Source of the DNA: Cavia porcellus
Lineage: Eukaryota; Chordata; Mammalia; Rodentia; Caviidae
Assembly: GCF_034190915.1 (NCBI RefSeq)
Contig: NW_026947487.1
Location: 120,861,201 to 120,925,200 of the forward strand
Length of the DNA stretch: 64,000 bases
Direction of reading: 5' to 3'
The notes under the pieces are model-generated. The model had not been told where the DNA came from and made no database searches. It was given only the letters and a program-made list of their open reading frames with translations. This document shows, piece after piece, positions 27,101 through 42,100 of this stretch (positions within the stretch are counted from its first letter, which is position 1; each line of letters begins with the position of its first letter). The translations under genes and the position numbers were made by a program.

Positions 27101-30100
27101 TGTACCAATTCTCCATAGTAAATGTAATTATAATGTACTACAAACATGTACCAATTATAATGTACTACAAACATGTACCAACAAAAAAAATCTAGGCATG
27201 ATTTTAAACATATGTATGGATTCCAGGGATTCTGTCACTGTTAATCATAAATAATGAGCAATCCTAAGAAAAACACCCACCTACAGCTTCAACACTGGCC
27301 CAGATCCTTCATGTGGAGTATTACACTAAAGGACAGCACTGTCACCATTTTCTGTGTCCTGCTGACCTCAGTTTGCAGGGAAACCTGGGCAGCCTCAGAG
27401 TACCATCTTCTCAGGGTTGTCTGTGCTACATTTATTTCTTTGAGATGGTATTCATTAGCTCTTTGTCACTATGTGAACAACACTATGTCAGTGAATTTTA
27501 AAACCTCAAAGTGAATTTCTAGAAACCTACATAGTCTCAAGAGCTAAAAATCTAGTAACCATCCATGAAAATGAGTCACTGGCCCAGTCTCTAATGCCAC
27601 AAAAGTCACAAGGACTAGACGTTCTGTAGCTACCTCTGCCACAACTACAGCAACAGAGAATCCCTGCCTTACACAAACCATTCCAGAGAAGCGAGATGGC
27701 CGCCCAGTCCATTCAGAGGTGCTAAGCCTTGATGCCAAAGCAGCATCATGCAAGAGTCCAAACACAGGTGCAGATCATCATGAAAACAAATCAGCAGCTC
27801 ATTAGGCAAAAGAATCACACCAAGTACAGGCTGATCCAGTAAAGAATCTACCAGAGCAATCAATCAACCATGGGGACAGCATGAGGGAAAAGAGCATGAG
27901 GAACCTGGAACATATTCTGGTTCAAATCTTCAATAAGGCCACTGATGGATCTCTCAGTGTGACACAGGGCACACACACAACAGACTACAGCAGATGCCAC
28001 AACTCATGGTACAACTTGAGAACTGCTTACCACCACTACAGTGAAGAGAAAGATGAAGGTTATGACTTCCACAGTCCCATATTAAACTACAAATTCTTCA
28101 TAGCAGAACAAAACAAGGCATAAATGTTGAGAAGGAACTACAGTATTTCCGTGATAATCTCTGTGGCTTTAGAATGTCAGATTTTTATTCTGTATTTTTG
28201 CTTGCAATATATCTTCTAATCTTGTACAATGTATAGTACTGCTCATACAAGTTTACAGTGATATCTCAGTTCATAAACAGTAGCATACACTAAAATCTGG
28301 TTTCTGTTTGCAAACTCTGCATCAATGACAAACACCACCTTTCCCAAATAAACATGGCCATCTTTTCCAAAATCGTGGAACATATTAAGTTTGTGAAGCA
28401 AGGTACCATTGAGTAACTAAAATTTTCCTTGTGTTTTTAAATCTTTTCTTTTCCTAAGTGTGAATGCCAATTAAATTTATTATGTGCAGCATTTTTTAAA
28501 AAGGCAATATGATTATCTATGAAAGGAATCCAACCAATTAGCAAAGTACTAGACTAAGCTCAGCAAGGTTACTAGATGCCAGGCTACTTAAACTTCAGAA
28601 GTAACAACCAAAAAAACTCAGAGAGGGGCCAGGGATTTCTGGCAAGTGCGAGGTTGTGAGTTCGATCCCTGGTACCAGGAAAAAAAAAATGTAAGAAATG
28701 TTGTTCACAGTTAACAACAAAAGCTAGTTACTTAGCGAAATCTAATAAAAGATGCAAAAGATCTTTATGGATAAAAAGATATACAATAGAACACAAAACT
28801 CAGTATCATAAGAGTCCACTATCTTCAATTTAATCTATAAAACCAGTGGAAATCATTGAAAATTGCAAGAATCTTTTCATGGAAATACAAGGATATTTAC
28901 TGAAGCACTGTTAAGAGCATAAAGCTGCAAAGAATCTAAGAGCTCAACCACAGGGGAGTAGATAAACTCATGAGGCAGAGTCACAGTCCTCACAATTTGT
29001 GTAGCAGGCAGTGTATGATCATGACAGCTCCTGGACACAAAACTCCTCAGAGCAGTTAAAGCCAATGAATGAGCGCAAGATGGACAGGGTAAGTGGAAAC
29101 ACAATTCTAGAATGACATGCATGGTACTGCTCACAACTGAAAAGCACAACACCTGATCTGATGATGTCCATACTTTCTGCCTATCCACCTAAATTACAGG
29201 TGTAAATGCACATACCTAAAAGAATAAAGGAAAGAATCCTATAAATGTGGCTAGCTGTGGCAGTGCATACCTGTAACCCCAGCACTCAGGAGGCAGAAAA
29301 GTTTAAGGCCACCCTGGGTTATATGATGAGTTCAAGGCTAGCCTCAACAGCATGGCAAGACCCTGTCTCAGAATACACACACAAACAAAGGGAGGGAGAG
29401 AGGAAAAAGGAACAGGCAGGGGCAAAGGAAAGGAAAAGGAAAAGGCAAGGGAAACGTAAAGAAAGGAAAAGGATCGGATCATATACTGTCAGGATAAGGG
29501 TTTTCCTAGACAGGAATAGGAAGCCAAACTACAAGAACTCTGACTACAAGTAAGATTTTTAAATTTCATTTTGAGACACAGGGTCTCATTAAGTGGCCTG
29601 GCTAAGACTTTTTTTTTTTTTTTGTCTTTTTCCTTTTTATCGGTACCGGGGATCGAACTCATGACTGCCTGCTTTACAAGGCAGGCGCTTATGCCACTGA
29701 GCTAAATCCCTGGCCCCAAACTTGATCCTTCTACCCCTAGCCTTCTAAGTGGCAGGATTATAGCCATGTACCCCCATGACCCAATTGTGTACTGATTATT
29801 ATTTTTTTGAGACAGGATCTCATTATACAGTCCAGGCTGACCTCAAACTCATGACAATTGTACTGGTTCAGCCTGCCCAGTGCTGGGCATGAGTAGGCAT
29901 TACCACACTCTGCTCCCAATTTTATTTTTTTTTAAATTAAAGATAGTAAAATATAGGTAGAGGCCTGTGGGTGCTTTTTAAATAAGTATTTAAAAATATT
30001 ATCTGTATTCTTGTGTATATTTGAAAAATAAAAATAAAGGGCTGTTATGCTCAGTGGCAGTGTATGTCTGCCAAGCATGACGTCATGAGCTTGATTCCCA

Positions 30101-33100
30101 ATACCAAATAAAATAAGTAAATATTTTTTTAAAAAAAAGGACCTCAGAGATTGGTCTTTCTGTAAAATGAGGAAAGAACTCCTTTCTAGGTGCTCTTTCC
30201 AGACTTTACTGGAAAGCAGGATTTACTTTCTTTCTGTTTCCGGGAAACCTTCCCACTATTAGGCCACAATGCAGGTGAAATGGCTAAGACTCTCTAGAGA
30301 GGACACTCGCAGCTTGGGGCTTCTGAGGGGCTCTCACTTCTTTGTCCACCTCTCCTTTCCTCAATTAGAGTAAAACATTTACTCTAATTGCCAACTAATC
30401 CTCCCAAATATTCTCAAGAAAGAAAAATCACAACCAGTTCATAAGTCAGCCAATATTCTACGTATAAAACATGTTCAATATACATTTCTCTATCAAAACC
30501 ACTGTTCTTTGCACCCGCTGGAAACCACAACCTCCCAAGGCCCTGGTGTACCTCCTCAGAGACTCGATGAGCATTGCCCGTGCATCAGGGACCTCAGGGA
30601 GCTGGGGGCAGAAGAGCAGCGAGTGAGCCACATACAAGTGTGCCGCCTTCCCACAGACGTGGCAACACACAACTCACCGCACGTGGTGTGAGCAGAGCAG
30701 GAAGGAAGTGCGACATGTAGTAGGATCTCCTGAATATGCTGCAGCAGAGGGACAGACAACGTTGTGATTAGGCAAGAGCAAGGCACCTTCTACTCACTGT
30801 CCTGACAGCCCAGAGGGGTGGCTCTGCCTCTATGCTCTAATGTTTGTTGTTTCAACACTGGGCCTTCATACTCAGTCACATCCCTTGCACCTCACCTTTT
30901 AAATTTTTATTTTGAGACAAGGCCTTTCTAAATTGCCCATGCTGGATATCAACTTACAATTCTCCTACCTCAGCCATCCCAGAGTACTGATGACAGATGT
31001 GCAGCACCACATTGAGCTATGACTCTGATGTTTGTTTTTAAGTCCTTTACACTGTCCTAGGGCACATTTTGGCAATGATAGTCTGCACTGCCACAACCAT
31101 GCATTTCAGGAAATTGGGACCACATTCTACCCATCCTGGGCTGGGACACAGAACCTGGGCTATTCTAAAACCATGAGGACTGCTTTGGGGCCAATCTGGG
31201 CCTTCTCCTTAGAACCAATCTCAAAATGCCCAGAGTTAAAATCAGTCCATCCATATTAGCAGCAACCACAATTTAAGATATCTGGGATCACACTGAATTC
31301 AATCATTTTGCTGCTTAATTTCTGGTACTAGCTCTACCTGATTCCCAAGAAAGCATTAACTAAAACATCCACCATAGCTGTCTGAGGCCCCCCATCCTCC
31401 CGCCACCACTCTGAATGGTCTGGGGAGCCCTAGCTGGAGGCAATTTTGGCAGCACAGTTCCAGAACTCATACCACATCAAGCCTCGCCTCTGACCTGACA
31501 TCCACACCCCAGCTCCGTCTCCCACAGACTATGACCTCATACATACAGACTGGTGAACACATCCAGTCACATTCAGAAGAGCCTACCACCCCAGCACCCT
31601 CACAGAACCCTGATCCTACCTGGCCTCCAGGATGGGAACCGGGACTTTCCCTGTGTGTTCAAACATCAAGATGGCCTTCTCTACATCCTGGACTGCCTGG
31701 CTATGGGGCTGGTTCCGACACAGGAAAGAAGAGAAAGAAGAGAGGGAGCAGAGAAGTAGCTGAGGCTGGCAAAGCCTGCCTGGCCTTGCAGTCGTAAGTC
31801 TCTACTCAGTTGAGTTTAAAGGACAAGGTAAATCAAGGGCAAGAGGACAAGGTACAAGGAACTCATATGAACCCCAACACATGCAAAGCGAGGATGAACT
31901 GCACTGCCACTTTCTGCCCTTAGACACTTGGGCCAGGTCCTGTGAGGCTCCTGGGGATAGCCTCATGCCTGAGAAACTCCTACTCTCCTGTCCCCTCTGC
32001 CTGTCTGCAGGTCATCCCACCTCTCCTCTCTACCACTCATTTAGGAAGCAGTCGGCTTAATTTTTGAGATTTAAAAAAATGGTGAAACAGCAACTTCTGA
32101 ACAGCAATAAATGTTAAATGGAAAACTGCATGATACTTCTTCACTCAACACTAACAGCTAACAGCACCTATAAATATTCTTTTACAACTAACAGTTTTAA
32201 AAGTCATAAAGTTAAGGTTGTTTTCACAGCGACACTCAGATCACATGGCCAGCTGACATCTGATTCCCATGAATGTTGCTGGCACTTTTCTGCAGTTTCC
32301 AAGAAAACCAGGCAGACACTTTACTATCCCAGGAGACCCAAAAGCTCCTCTGTGCCCATAGCCTTCTAGCCAGCAGTCATGCATCTGCCAACACCACAGG
32401 ACACAACACTCCCAGAAAGATGCTGCCAGCTGCACCAGGCGCAAATCAGGTATAACACTGAAAGATAAATGCTCAAGTCACAGCACAGAGCAGCAAGCCA
32501 AGACTACAGGGCAACCAATACACATTACCTCTGCAATGTCGCCAGCCAAGGACACATCCTCATATAGTCCCATGTTCTCCAAGGAAACCTTCAGAAGAGA
32601 AAAATGAAAACTGAAAAAAGAAAGTAGTCACTGGCTGTTGACAGATTAGGGAGGGCAAATACTTGCCTTGAGGTCAGCCAGCCGTGTCCTAGCCAGTGAG
32701 ACATAGTCGCCCAGGAGGCAGCGGTACTTGCTGGGGACCAATGGTGGGTGGAGAATGTGTGCCTGGGACAGACACAGCATGGTGAGTCACCTCCAGGGTT
32801 GGTAGAATAATGCTGAACACAGACAGACACCAACAAAGCAGAGCCCACAACAAAAAGGCCAGAAGTCAAAGAGCCCCATGCAAATGGGTACTGCTGATGG
32901 TGGCGCCATAGGTCACGTGCAGCCCATATCACAAAGCCTGGACACATCCTGGTAAAGGGACAAAGCACAAAGCAGCACGAACCACAGAATACTGGGAAAG
33001 ACCAGGGCTATACGGGCTGAGGCCAGGCTCTGGGAGGGGTCTATGAAGAGAGCTAAGAGGGATCTTGCGGAAACACTTGGGCTGCCGAACCCTAGAGCCA

Positions 33101-36100
33101 GGTTTCAGCGGCCCAATGCTGACAGTTGGGGTTCACAGCTCTGCTATGAGACAGGATCTCATCCTAACTTAACCAAAAGCACAATAGCACAGAAGTGAAG
33201 GGGACCCAGAACTCAGAGCAGGAAGGCGAAGCCCATTCCGGCCTCCCCTGAATGGTAGGGTGGCCCTCACTTGCCCACAGGCCCCACCGATCCTTTCTGG
33301 GATGGGAGACAAAGGTCTAACAAGAACAGAGGCTGAGAGCTTGATGTGGTGGCACATGCCTATAATCCCAGCACTCGGAGACCAAGGCAGGAGGATCACC
33401 GTGAGTTGGAGGTCAACATGAACTATATGAGCTACATGGTTCAAACAAACAAACTACACATAAAATTCAAGTAATAAACTAATATAAAGTCCCATTTCTT
33501 TACTTCCACTCTTGGATGTTAGAGCCACTGGGAGTCTCAGGGTACACACTTCCAGATCCTCCTCCTTACATATACTAAATATATAATTTTCTGAAAGCTA
33601 GAGTGGGGGCCCCTAACTGGCAGCTGCTCACAGTGTTTCCTGAGCCCACCTTGGCTGTGGAGCACTGTGCTGCTGTGTGGCCTGTCCTGCCACTCCTGGG
33701 TGGACTGCAAGCAGCCCCTCTGTTCTCTCCATCCCTCCAGCCACAATGGGGTTCCCATAGCCACCTAGAAAAGGGGAGAGCAGGAGCCATCCAAGCCTGG
33801 AGTATAGAAGGCACAGACACAGCTCCTCACCTGCAGGTACCGGGGGGTCTCCCAGGGCACGAGGTCGGACAGGAACTTGAAAAGGAAGACCAGAGCCTTC
33901 TTACTGCAGCTGTGGTAGCCACTTGAGCTCCCGAAGGAGGCCTAGGGAAGAAGACAGCATGACTTCTGCTACCAGGTACCCAACCTGCAAGCTGTGCCAT
34001 CCATACACAGAAGCCTGCTGCCATCAAAAGGGAGCCTTAAAGAGCCCATTTCTGCTTCCTGAGAAGGGATGAGCTGAGTTTTTTCAAAGAACTGGATGCG
34101 GTGATGCACACCTATAATCCCTGCACTCAGGAGGCTGAGGTAGAACTGCTGTCAAGTTTGAGGATAGCCCAGGCTATTCGGTGAGTTCAAGACCAGTCCA
34201 GACTACAAGGTGAGACTCTACCTCAAAAAGCAAAACCAAAGCTAGAAATAGTTTGCTGTAGGGAACAGTAACTATGGAACTGTCCTATGGCCTCCAAAAG
34301 CACAATCTGTTCAAGCTCTTTACTCAGCAAACATACTGTCTGACAGTGATACTCTTGACTACACCAAAACTTCCAAACCTGTGTGTGAGCTGGCATGATG
34401 CCTCCAAGGTGGGCAAAGGTAAGGATGCAACCTTTGGGACACTAAAGCCACAGGACAGAATGAGATAAGTACATTATGCCAGGGCAGCTTTTAGACGGTA
34501 AGATAAGGCTTGTCCAAGGCTAGAACAATTATGAATGAAGGAGATCAGAACTGGCACTGGCCCTGAGTAATCACCAAGGAACCTACAGAGAGACCATGTG
34601 TTTACGGGAATGGCCAGGTGAGAACACAGGCCCATCATGACCTCAGGGACTAGGACAAGGCTCCAGTGCATGTAAACCTGGATAGCAGCATGTGCTGGAG
34701 CTTTATCCTGGCCCCTGAGAGTAGACAGCACTCAATAGAAACAGCCGACTCCTTCTTATGTTGTAACACCTCAAACACACCAGGCTAATGGGGAAAGACT
34801 GGTAACACCAAACTGTGTCTAAGGACAGTTAGGGAAAAACCAAGCTCAGAGACATCAGCTGTCTGCACCAGATACCAGGAAAGTCACCTGACACTGACAG
34901 GTTAAAGACTCAGAAACCCCAGCCAAGGTCACTCTCTTCCGAAGGAGGTTCTCCACCAAGAAGGGAGAAAGGAGACCCAAGACCCAGACCCAAATGAAGG
35001 TGTCCCATCTCTGGGTGAGACCTGAGCCTCAGTGACATGCTAACCACAGGAGGGCTGACACTGAGCCTGAGCCCACTGCCTGAGACCTGCCTTTCCCAGA
35101 AGCCTTCTGAAAGACACAGAAACACATACCCCGGGCTGGATCATGGCCATCATTGTGCTACTCTGGAAAAAGGCAATTCTTCTTACAAAAAAGTATGTAG
35201 CTGCATAATGTGATGTGCTACAAACCACATCACTAATCAGAGGGCTCAAATTACCAAATGTAAGCCCTATTAACATCTTTTAAAAACACAGATTAAGAGC
35301 CGAGTACAAGCTGGGCATGATGGCACACACATATAATCCCAGCACTCGAAAGGCTGAGGCAGGAGGATCATTGCAAATTCAAGACCAGCCTGAGCTACAA
35401 AGTGTACTCCAGGCCAGCCTGAATTGCACAAGACCCTGTCTCAAAAAAGACAAAAAATAAATAAAAATAAAAAAAGAACTGAGCACGGTGGTAGGGGAGG
35501 ATGAGGCAGCAAAATGGCTATGTTCAAGAATTCAGTTAGTCAGGGAAACCCTGTCACAGAATATACATGAACAGACAGACTAACAGACCTTCAGATTCTG
35601 AACAAATACTTATTACAATGCACCCAATTGTAAATGTAAATTGGTTACATTTTATTTAAATTATAGCTTGAAAAAGTTGACTTCAAAAAATAAATGGAGG
35701 GGGCCAAGGATGTAGCTCAGCGGCACAAGTGGTTCCCTGGCAAGTGCAATATCCTGAGTATAATTGCCAGCACCTCACAAAAAAGAAATACATAAATGGA
35801 AAAGCACAAGAAACCAGCACCACACCATCACAGCATTTTTTTTCATCAACAGTCCTCTCAGGAGGTCCAGCTCGAGGGCAACTCAGTCAGACTCAAGAGA
35901 CAACAAGCCCACCCACAACCCACAAGGCAAAGACTCTGTGGCAGAAACAGCATACACTCACCAGGCACAGAGGTGAGCAATGTCAAGGGCCAGATGCAGG
36001 TGAGTTCTGGGGCCAGGGAGATCAGCTCCCATCTACCCAGTGGATGCTTAGGCCATGTGGGCAGTAGCAACAGGCCCAGTGTGCTGAGAGGCAATGAAGA

Positions 36101-39100
36101 GCAAAGGATACATCCACCAGCCACCCTGACCACACTCATCAGACAAGCCAGCCGCAATGCCATTCCAGACAGCCAGTGCCTAACTCCACAGTAGAGCCTG
36201 CGGAAAACCCCACACTTGACAGAGAGCCAGGTAGCTTTGCAATGGCAAACTTATACAAGACCGTAAAAGGATAACAATGCACCTAACCTTCCAGGTTGAT
36301 GCCTCAAGGATGCCTCCACTCCAGCCTGGACTGGCTGGTCCCCTGGGAAACACAGCCCACATGGGCAGCCCGTGCCTGTATTTTCAGAGCCCTCTCCAGA
36401 TGAGCCTCAGGGTTTGGGGACCACTGTGGAAGTATCAGAGTAAAGGTGGGCATATTGGGCCAGGGATTTAGCTCAGGGGCATAAGTGTCTGCCTGGCAAG
36501 AACGAGGTCATGAGTTCAATCCCCAGTACCGAAAAAAAAAAAAAATTGGGCATATTGCAGACAGAGTAATAGGGAGACCACAGGGCTCTGAGGACCAGGG
36601 TCTGTACCTGGTCCCCCTTCATATTGTAGAACAGTATGAACAGCAGGCGGTGTTAGTTCCTGCCCAATCACTTCCTGACTCCTCCAAAATGGACAGAATC
36701 CTCAAGAGGAAACCAGAGGGATTTAGAGCCTCCATAGCAAGCTGGAAGTCTGTCCAGGTCATCTCTGCAAACTGCCTGATACCGACTCCCTGGGTAAACT
36801 GGTCACCCCTGCCAGCTGGCCTGTGGGAAGCACTGTCATCTGTAACTGACTTCCCAGGCAACTTACCTTAAACCAGTCTGCATAGGACGGGAACACTGCA
36901 GGGCCCTCCAATGCAGCTTGGCGCACAATCAGGAATGCAGTGACCATGCTGTCCAGGTGGAAGCTCTCAAAGGCAACGGCCATCAAATGGGCCACCCAAT
37001 CTGCGAGACCATGACACAGCCCACAGGTGACATGAAATCAGCTAATGGCTGAGGGCCCATCTAGGATGTGCTAGACAGAAGACCTGGTGTCCATCTTGCA
37101 CCAAACACAGGCCATCAGGACACACACAGAGGAAGCGTTCAGCACCAGCCAGGACAGGGTATGCAGGTCAGAAAGGGTCTCACAGATGGACTCATTCTCA
37201 AGTGTCAGGGCTCCGCTGCCACCAGTTCAGAAAGCATCCCTGGTTCCCCATACGCACCTCTCACCAGCTGCCCTGCCTCGAGGAAGCAGGTGACCAGCAC
37301 AGACACGCAGGACAGCACACGCTGCCAGTTAACCTCCTGCTCCTCCAGAACTTCCTGCAGACAGCTGACTGCCTCCTTAGGGCTCAGCATCACAAAGAGC
37401 TGAAAAGAAAGCTACGCTCTTACCACAACTCAGCCACTAGAGACAGTGCAGGTTCCTGCCTCCCTCAGCTGCAGTCCACTGTCTACTGGAAAGCCTGGAC
37501 ACACCAAGGAGTAGAGACAACAGAAGCACAGCATCTGTCCTCTCCACAGTGGTACGCACTAGCTGAAGGAGCTCTTGCCCCTGACCTCCCACCAGGTAAC
37601 AAGTTCACTCCCCAACCCTGGGCTAGAGCCCTGGTGGCAACAACCATGTCTTAAAGAGACAACCTCTGTCACTGGTATCCACACAGGCTGTGGGACAAAG
37701 ATGGGAACCATAAGACCAGCCCCACTTACCCGGCGAAAGAGAGAGGTGAGCAGTGGGTGTGTTCTCGCAAAGCTCCACTCTTTCTGCCTCTGGATGGCAT
37801 CTGACACTGCAGGAAACACAAGAAGGAGTAAGCTGTAAGTCAGCTTTCAAAGGCTACATTTCAAGTTTCAGTGAGGAGCACAACTGTTTTAAATCATATT
37901 TTTCAATTGTCCACGGCTTCCGTTTGTTACTAGTCATCGCTTGGCATCCATGTGTTCTGGTTCCAGGACTCCTAAAACCCCACTGCAGGTGCTTGTGCCC
38001 CCCATATACAGGAAATGATGATTTGCATAGAATGCATGCACACCCACCCCGCACAGGGTTATTGTAACACCTAGTAGAGGATAAATGTTTTGTAAGTAGT
38101 TGTTGCAGTGTTTTTGAAAATGATGGGGAAAAGGTCTGCACACCTTTAGTACAGATGCAATTTTCCCTCCAGTACTACTTCTCCAAAGTTGGTTGAACTC
38201 ACCAATGTGAAAACCATACTCTATTACACTGATTTTCTGTGGCTTTGGCCTATCTCCCTCCTGGTAATTGTGTCACCTTCATGAGGAAACTGCTCCAAGG
38301 ATTAGTTACAGTTTGCTACTTTGAAACCCTAAACTGTCCATAAACCAATCTGAGCCAGGGTGCTGCCCTAGGGTGCCATCCTGGAGTAGGAGTCCCCACG
38401 CCCAGCTCTCTGCAGACTTGTCAGGTGCCCACTGGCCTTCCTTGTCCTGGGCATCCTACCCTGCAGCCACCTAGACCACATAAGCTCAGTGGACAAGGAC
38501 AAAGCAGTGGGTCAGTGCCCACGGAAGACAGGAAAGAACCTAGTGTCTGGGCCAACAAGACACCCACAGGCAGAAGACATGAAATCAAATTCTTACAAAA
38601 ACTACAGAACTGCCTAGGAAAATGTTTATAATGACATACAAAATAAAACTGTGATATTTACAGTATGACTATGTCACTTAAAAGCCCATTTAGGAAAAGG
38701 TTGCAAAAATGTTTTGTGTTAAAGATAGCTCTGTTTTGGTGACAATATAGATGACAATTCTTCTGTCCTCTCTTCTTTAATCCTAAATTTTCTCAAAAAG
38801 AAACTACTTTCATATATTTTTTCATAGTGTTGGGTATGGAGCCCAGGGCCTCACACATGCTGGGCCAAGTGTTCTACCACTGAGTCACACCCAGGCCATG
38901 GAATGACTTCTACAAATAGGGACATTAGTGATGAACTGTCCTTCACCATCTGGAGGCATTTTAAGAGTGTTAAACCACACCATCTAACTCAGAGCCTAGG
39001 ATCCCAAGATGGTACAGCCACAAATGGGGTGAACAGAGCATCACCCAGGTGCCAAGGAGCACACTGGACAGGTACAGCAGGCTGGCCTACCTTTCAGCAC

Positions 39101-42100
39101 AGGGCTGTGCGTGAGAATTTGGACCAGTGTGTGTCGGAAGAACTTCTTTAGAGGATCTGGCGCAATCACACAACACACGTGCACACTGAACATATCCAAC
39201 CTATAGCACAGGAAGAGGAGAGGTCAGGGAGGGCACACTGTTCCCTCTACTACACCTGGCACCTTGGCTGGCAGGCACAGCAATTCGCCAATCAGGACAT
39301 GAAGCCATGAGCTTTAGCTGGAATCCAAGGAAGGTTTCATTGACAAGACACACAGCAGAGAGGCTAACAGGCTAGAGCAAGTGACAGACTGGACAGACTG
39401 GGAAGAGTAGACCAGATGGGCCAGGCTATCAAGAACATCAGGGTGACAGGACCAAGCCCCAGCAAATTCAGCCACTCTACATGCCTCAGTCTGCCAAAAC
39501 AGGAGTCACAGCCCCGCCCCAGCAGGGTGTTGCTGAATCAGCAGTGAAGCTAAGGCCCTGTCTGGTACACATAGTCCATACAGCAGCTACTGCTACCACA
39601 GCCAGGGCCACCTCTTGGAGGGCTGGAAAGACGATAGCCCAGGCACCCAGGGTCCTCCATGGGACAGACCAGAAGGAAATGAGAGGCACACAGGTGTCAC
39701 AGAGTCTGGCCTCAAAGCTACTTGAGGGCTGCCAGCATAAAATCAATGTCAGACCCTGTAGCTCACCAAACCCACAGCTGTGCAAGACTGCTTGGAACAG
39801 ACATGATGCTCACACCCACAATGTGGGGAACTGTGCCTGTGGCTCCCCATTAAGTCACTCAAGTGTCAGTCCTGTGCAGACGAAGACACCACAAGAAACA
39901 CAGACTCGGCCCTGCTGGTCAACTCCATAGGGCAAGACCTCAGTGCACATAGCCCAGGTTCAAGGCTGGCCTTTCCTGCCCACAGAGCAAGTCTGACCTT
40001 AAAAGCACTGGCAGTGGGGCTGGGGATTTAGCTCAGCGGCATAAGCACCTGCCTTGCAAGCAGGCAGTCATGAGTTCAATCCCCAGTACCGATAAAAAGG
40101 AAAAAGACAAAAAAAAACAAAAACAAAAACAAAAGCACTGGTTCAGTGAACTCTGAAACAGTCACTAACTACCTGGCTCCAGGGATACCAGCTTCAACAA
40201 TCTGGCCATGCAGTACAGATCATGTCTCTGCAAAGGTCACATGGTGAAGCCCTTATCCCTAAAGTAACCATTTTTGTAGGGGCTTCATGGTGGCATTAGT
40301 GCTCTTACCCAAAGACCAGAGAGCAGCTCCCTGACACACACCTGGCAAATGCCACAGGAAGGGTTGCTCAGAGTCCAGAACCATGGAATAGGTCTGCACT
40401 GAGCCATGGTTCACAGGCTTTGCTGTGGTAGTCTGAGAAGACTCGTACATACTTAAGACTTTTCACAAAATTTCCAATGGTAAGTGCATTAAGTATATCT
40501 CAAGTGCTTGTGGTATATGGAACAACAGGCAAATTACTGAGAATAGAACAATTGAGAAGGCTGGAGATAGTGAGAACTCTGCCTGGTTTCTCACAAACTT
40601 CCACCTCAAGGCCCCGCCCATCCAGATACCCCAGATGTCCTGGCCCAACACCCATGTCCGCTGTAGTCTGTCTCCATGCATCTCCATGTGCCCTGGAGAG
40701 AGAACTGAGACAGCTGGGTCTGTGCTGATAGCAGCAGTGAGTTAAGCTGGAAAGTGAATGACAAGCTCTAAAAAGCACCAAACTGGGGAAAGGCCACTCA
40801 GGGCACACAGGGAGTGGGAGCTGCAACAACCCTTGGGGCCTCTCTTGGGCCAGGCAAGAGTGGGAAGAGGCTGAGCAGAGGCCACACTGCCAGCAGCATC
40901 CTCCCAAGGTCCCAAGCGCAGGGTGGGGTGCCCAGGGCCAGTGCTGCCACCTGGTCCTAACAAGCAGGAGTGCCCACCCCAGACATACCAGCACCTCACT
41001 GCCTTATGAGCCAGAGACGACTCCTGAAGGCCAGCCGCCAGGGAGTCCAGCACAACTGCGAAGAAAACATGCAACAGGAAACCATATTAACATAGCGACA
41101 GCTGTCACACACATGCATGTGAACACACACACACGCATGCACATTCTTGAAGCATATAAATTTCTCAAGCCTCCCAAAGGCCCTAGGTACCCAGATGGCA
41201 TCATGGTGACATTCGATGCTCTCAGGCACTGAGGTCTATAAGGTAGAAGAGTTACCCATACATGCAGACAACCAAGGGCACATTAGATGATGGTGCTTCA
41301 CATTAGATAAAGGGCTGCTGGTTGAAGGCAGGCACATAGACCACATCCACACAGAGGCCCTGGGGTGGCACTAGAAGCAGGCCCAAACAGGGACATACAG
41401 GATCCTTTGCTCCACACAAGGCCCAAGCTTCAATAACTGCTAGTAAGAAAACAAAATCATTTACGGTCCAGGTCCTGAAAATCAACTTACAGCTCAGCAT
41501 TCTCTGCAGCACACTGAGGGCGACCTGTTAGGACAAGACACATAGGACAATTTTTAAGAAATGTGACCTGCATATGCCATACAAGAAATATTACATAAAT
41601 TACCAAACTGCTTTCTAGGGTCAGGGATGTAGCTTAGTGGCAAAGTGCCTGCCTAGCAAGTACAAGGTTGTAAGTTCAATCCCCAGTACAAAAAAAAAAA
41701 AAACTGCTTTCTAGAAGGATCACTCATGATTTTTTTTGTACCAGGGAACAAACTCAGGACCTTGCACTTGCCAGACAGATGCTTGAGCCACTCAACTATA
41801 TCGCCAGCCCTATGACGTCTTCTTAAGCTAGAAATTATCCCAAACTGAGACTCTGAGCCCAGCCATAACACAAGTGCTCGCAGCAACACTGGGAGCCACA
41901 GTTCCAGCATGAACACACACAAGGTACACGGGTCTGCTATGGCGGGCGTCTTGAGTACTGCAGTGGTTTATATATAGATGACCCCCAAAGCCTCAGGTAC
42001 TCAGAAGCTTGGCTTTGGGAAGTGACTGGACCTTGGGGATGTGATACATGCCACTGGGAGACAGAGCATGGCTGAAAAAGGTGGAGCACTCTGGGCATGG

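Larger units (their letters stand above)
26930..30551 (-). other. FANCA intron 20
   Basis: 3.6 kb. It holds a 29-bp tandem duplication near 27120-27180, a possible processed pseudogene (27530-28500), a truncated ID copy at 28625-28690, a B1-like SINE at 29243-29385, a purine-rich tract (29385-29475), a minus ID SINE at 29609-29717 and a reverse B1-like copy at 29795-29925. Confidence 0.75.
33942..36866 (-). other. FANCA intron 14
   Basis: 2.9 kb. It holds B1-like SINEs at 34088-34240 and 35311-35475 and ID-like copies at 35700-35785 and 36456-36545. The rest is unrecognised. Confidence 0.75.
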
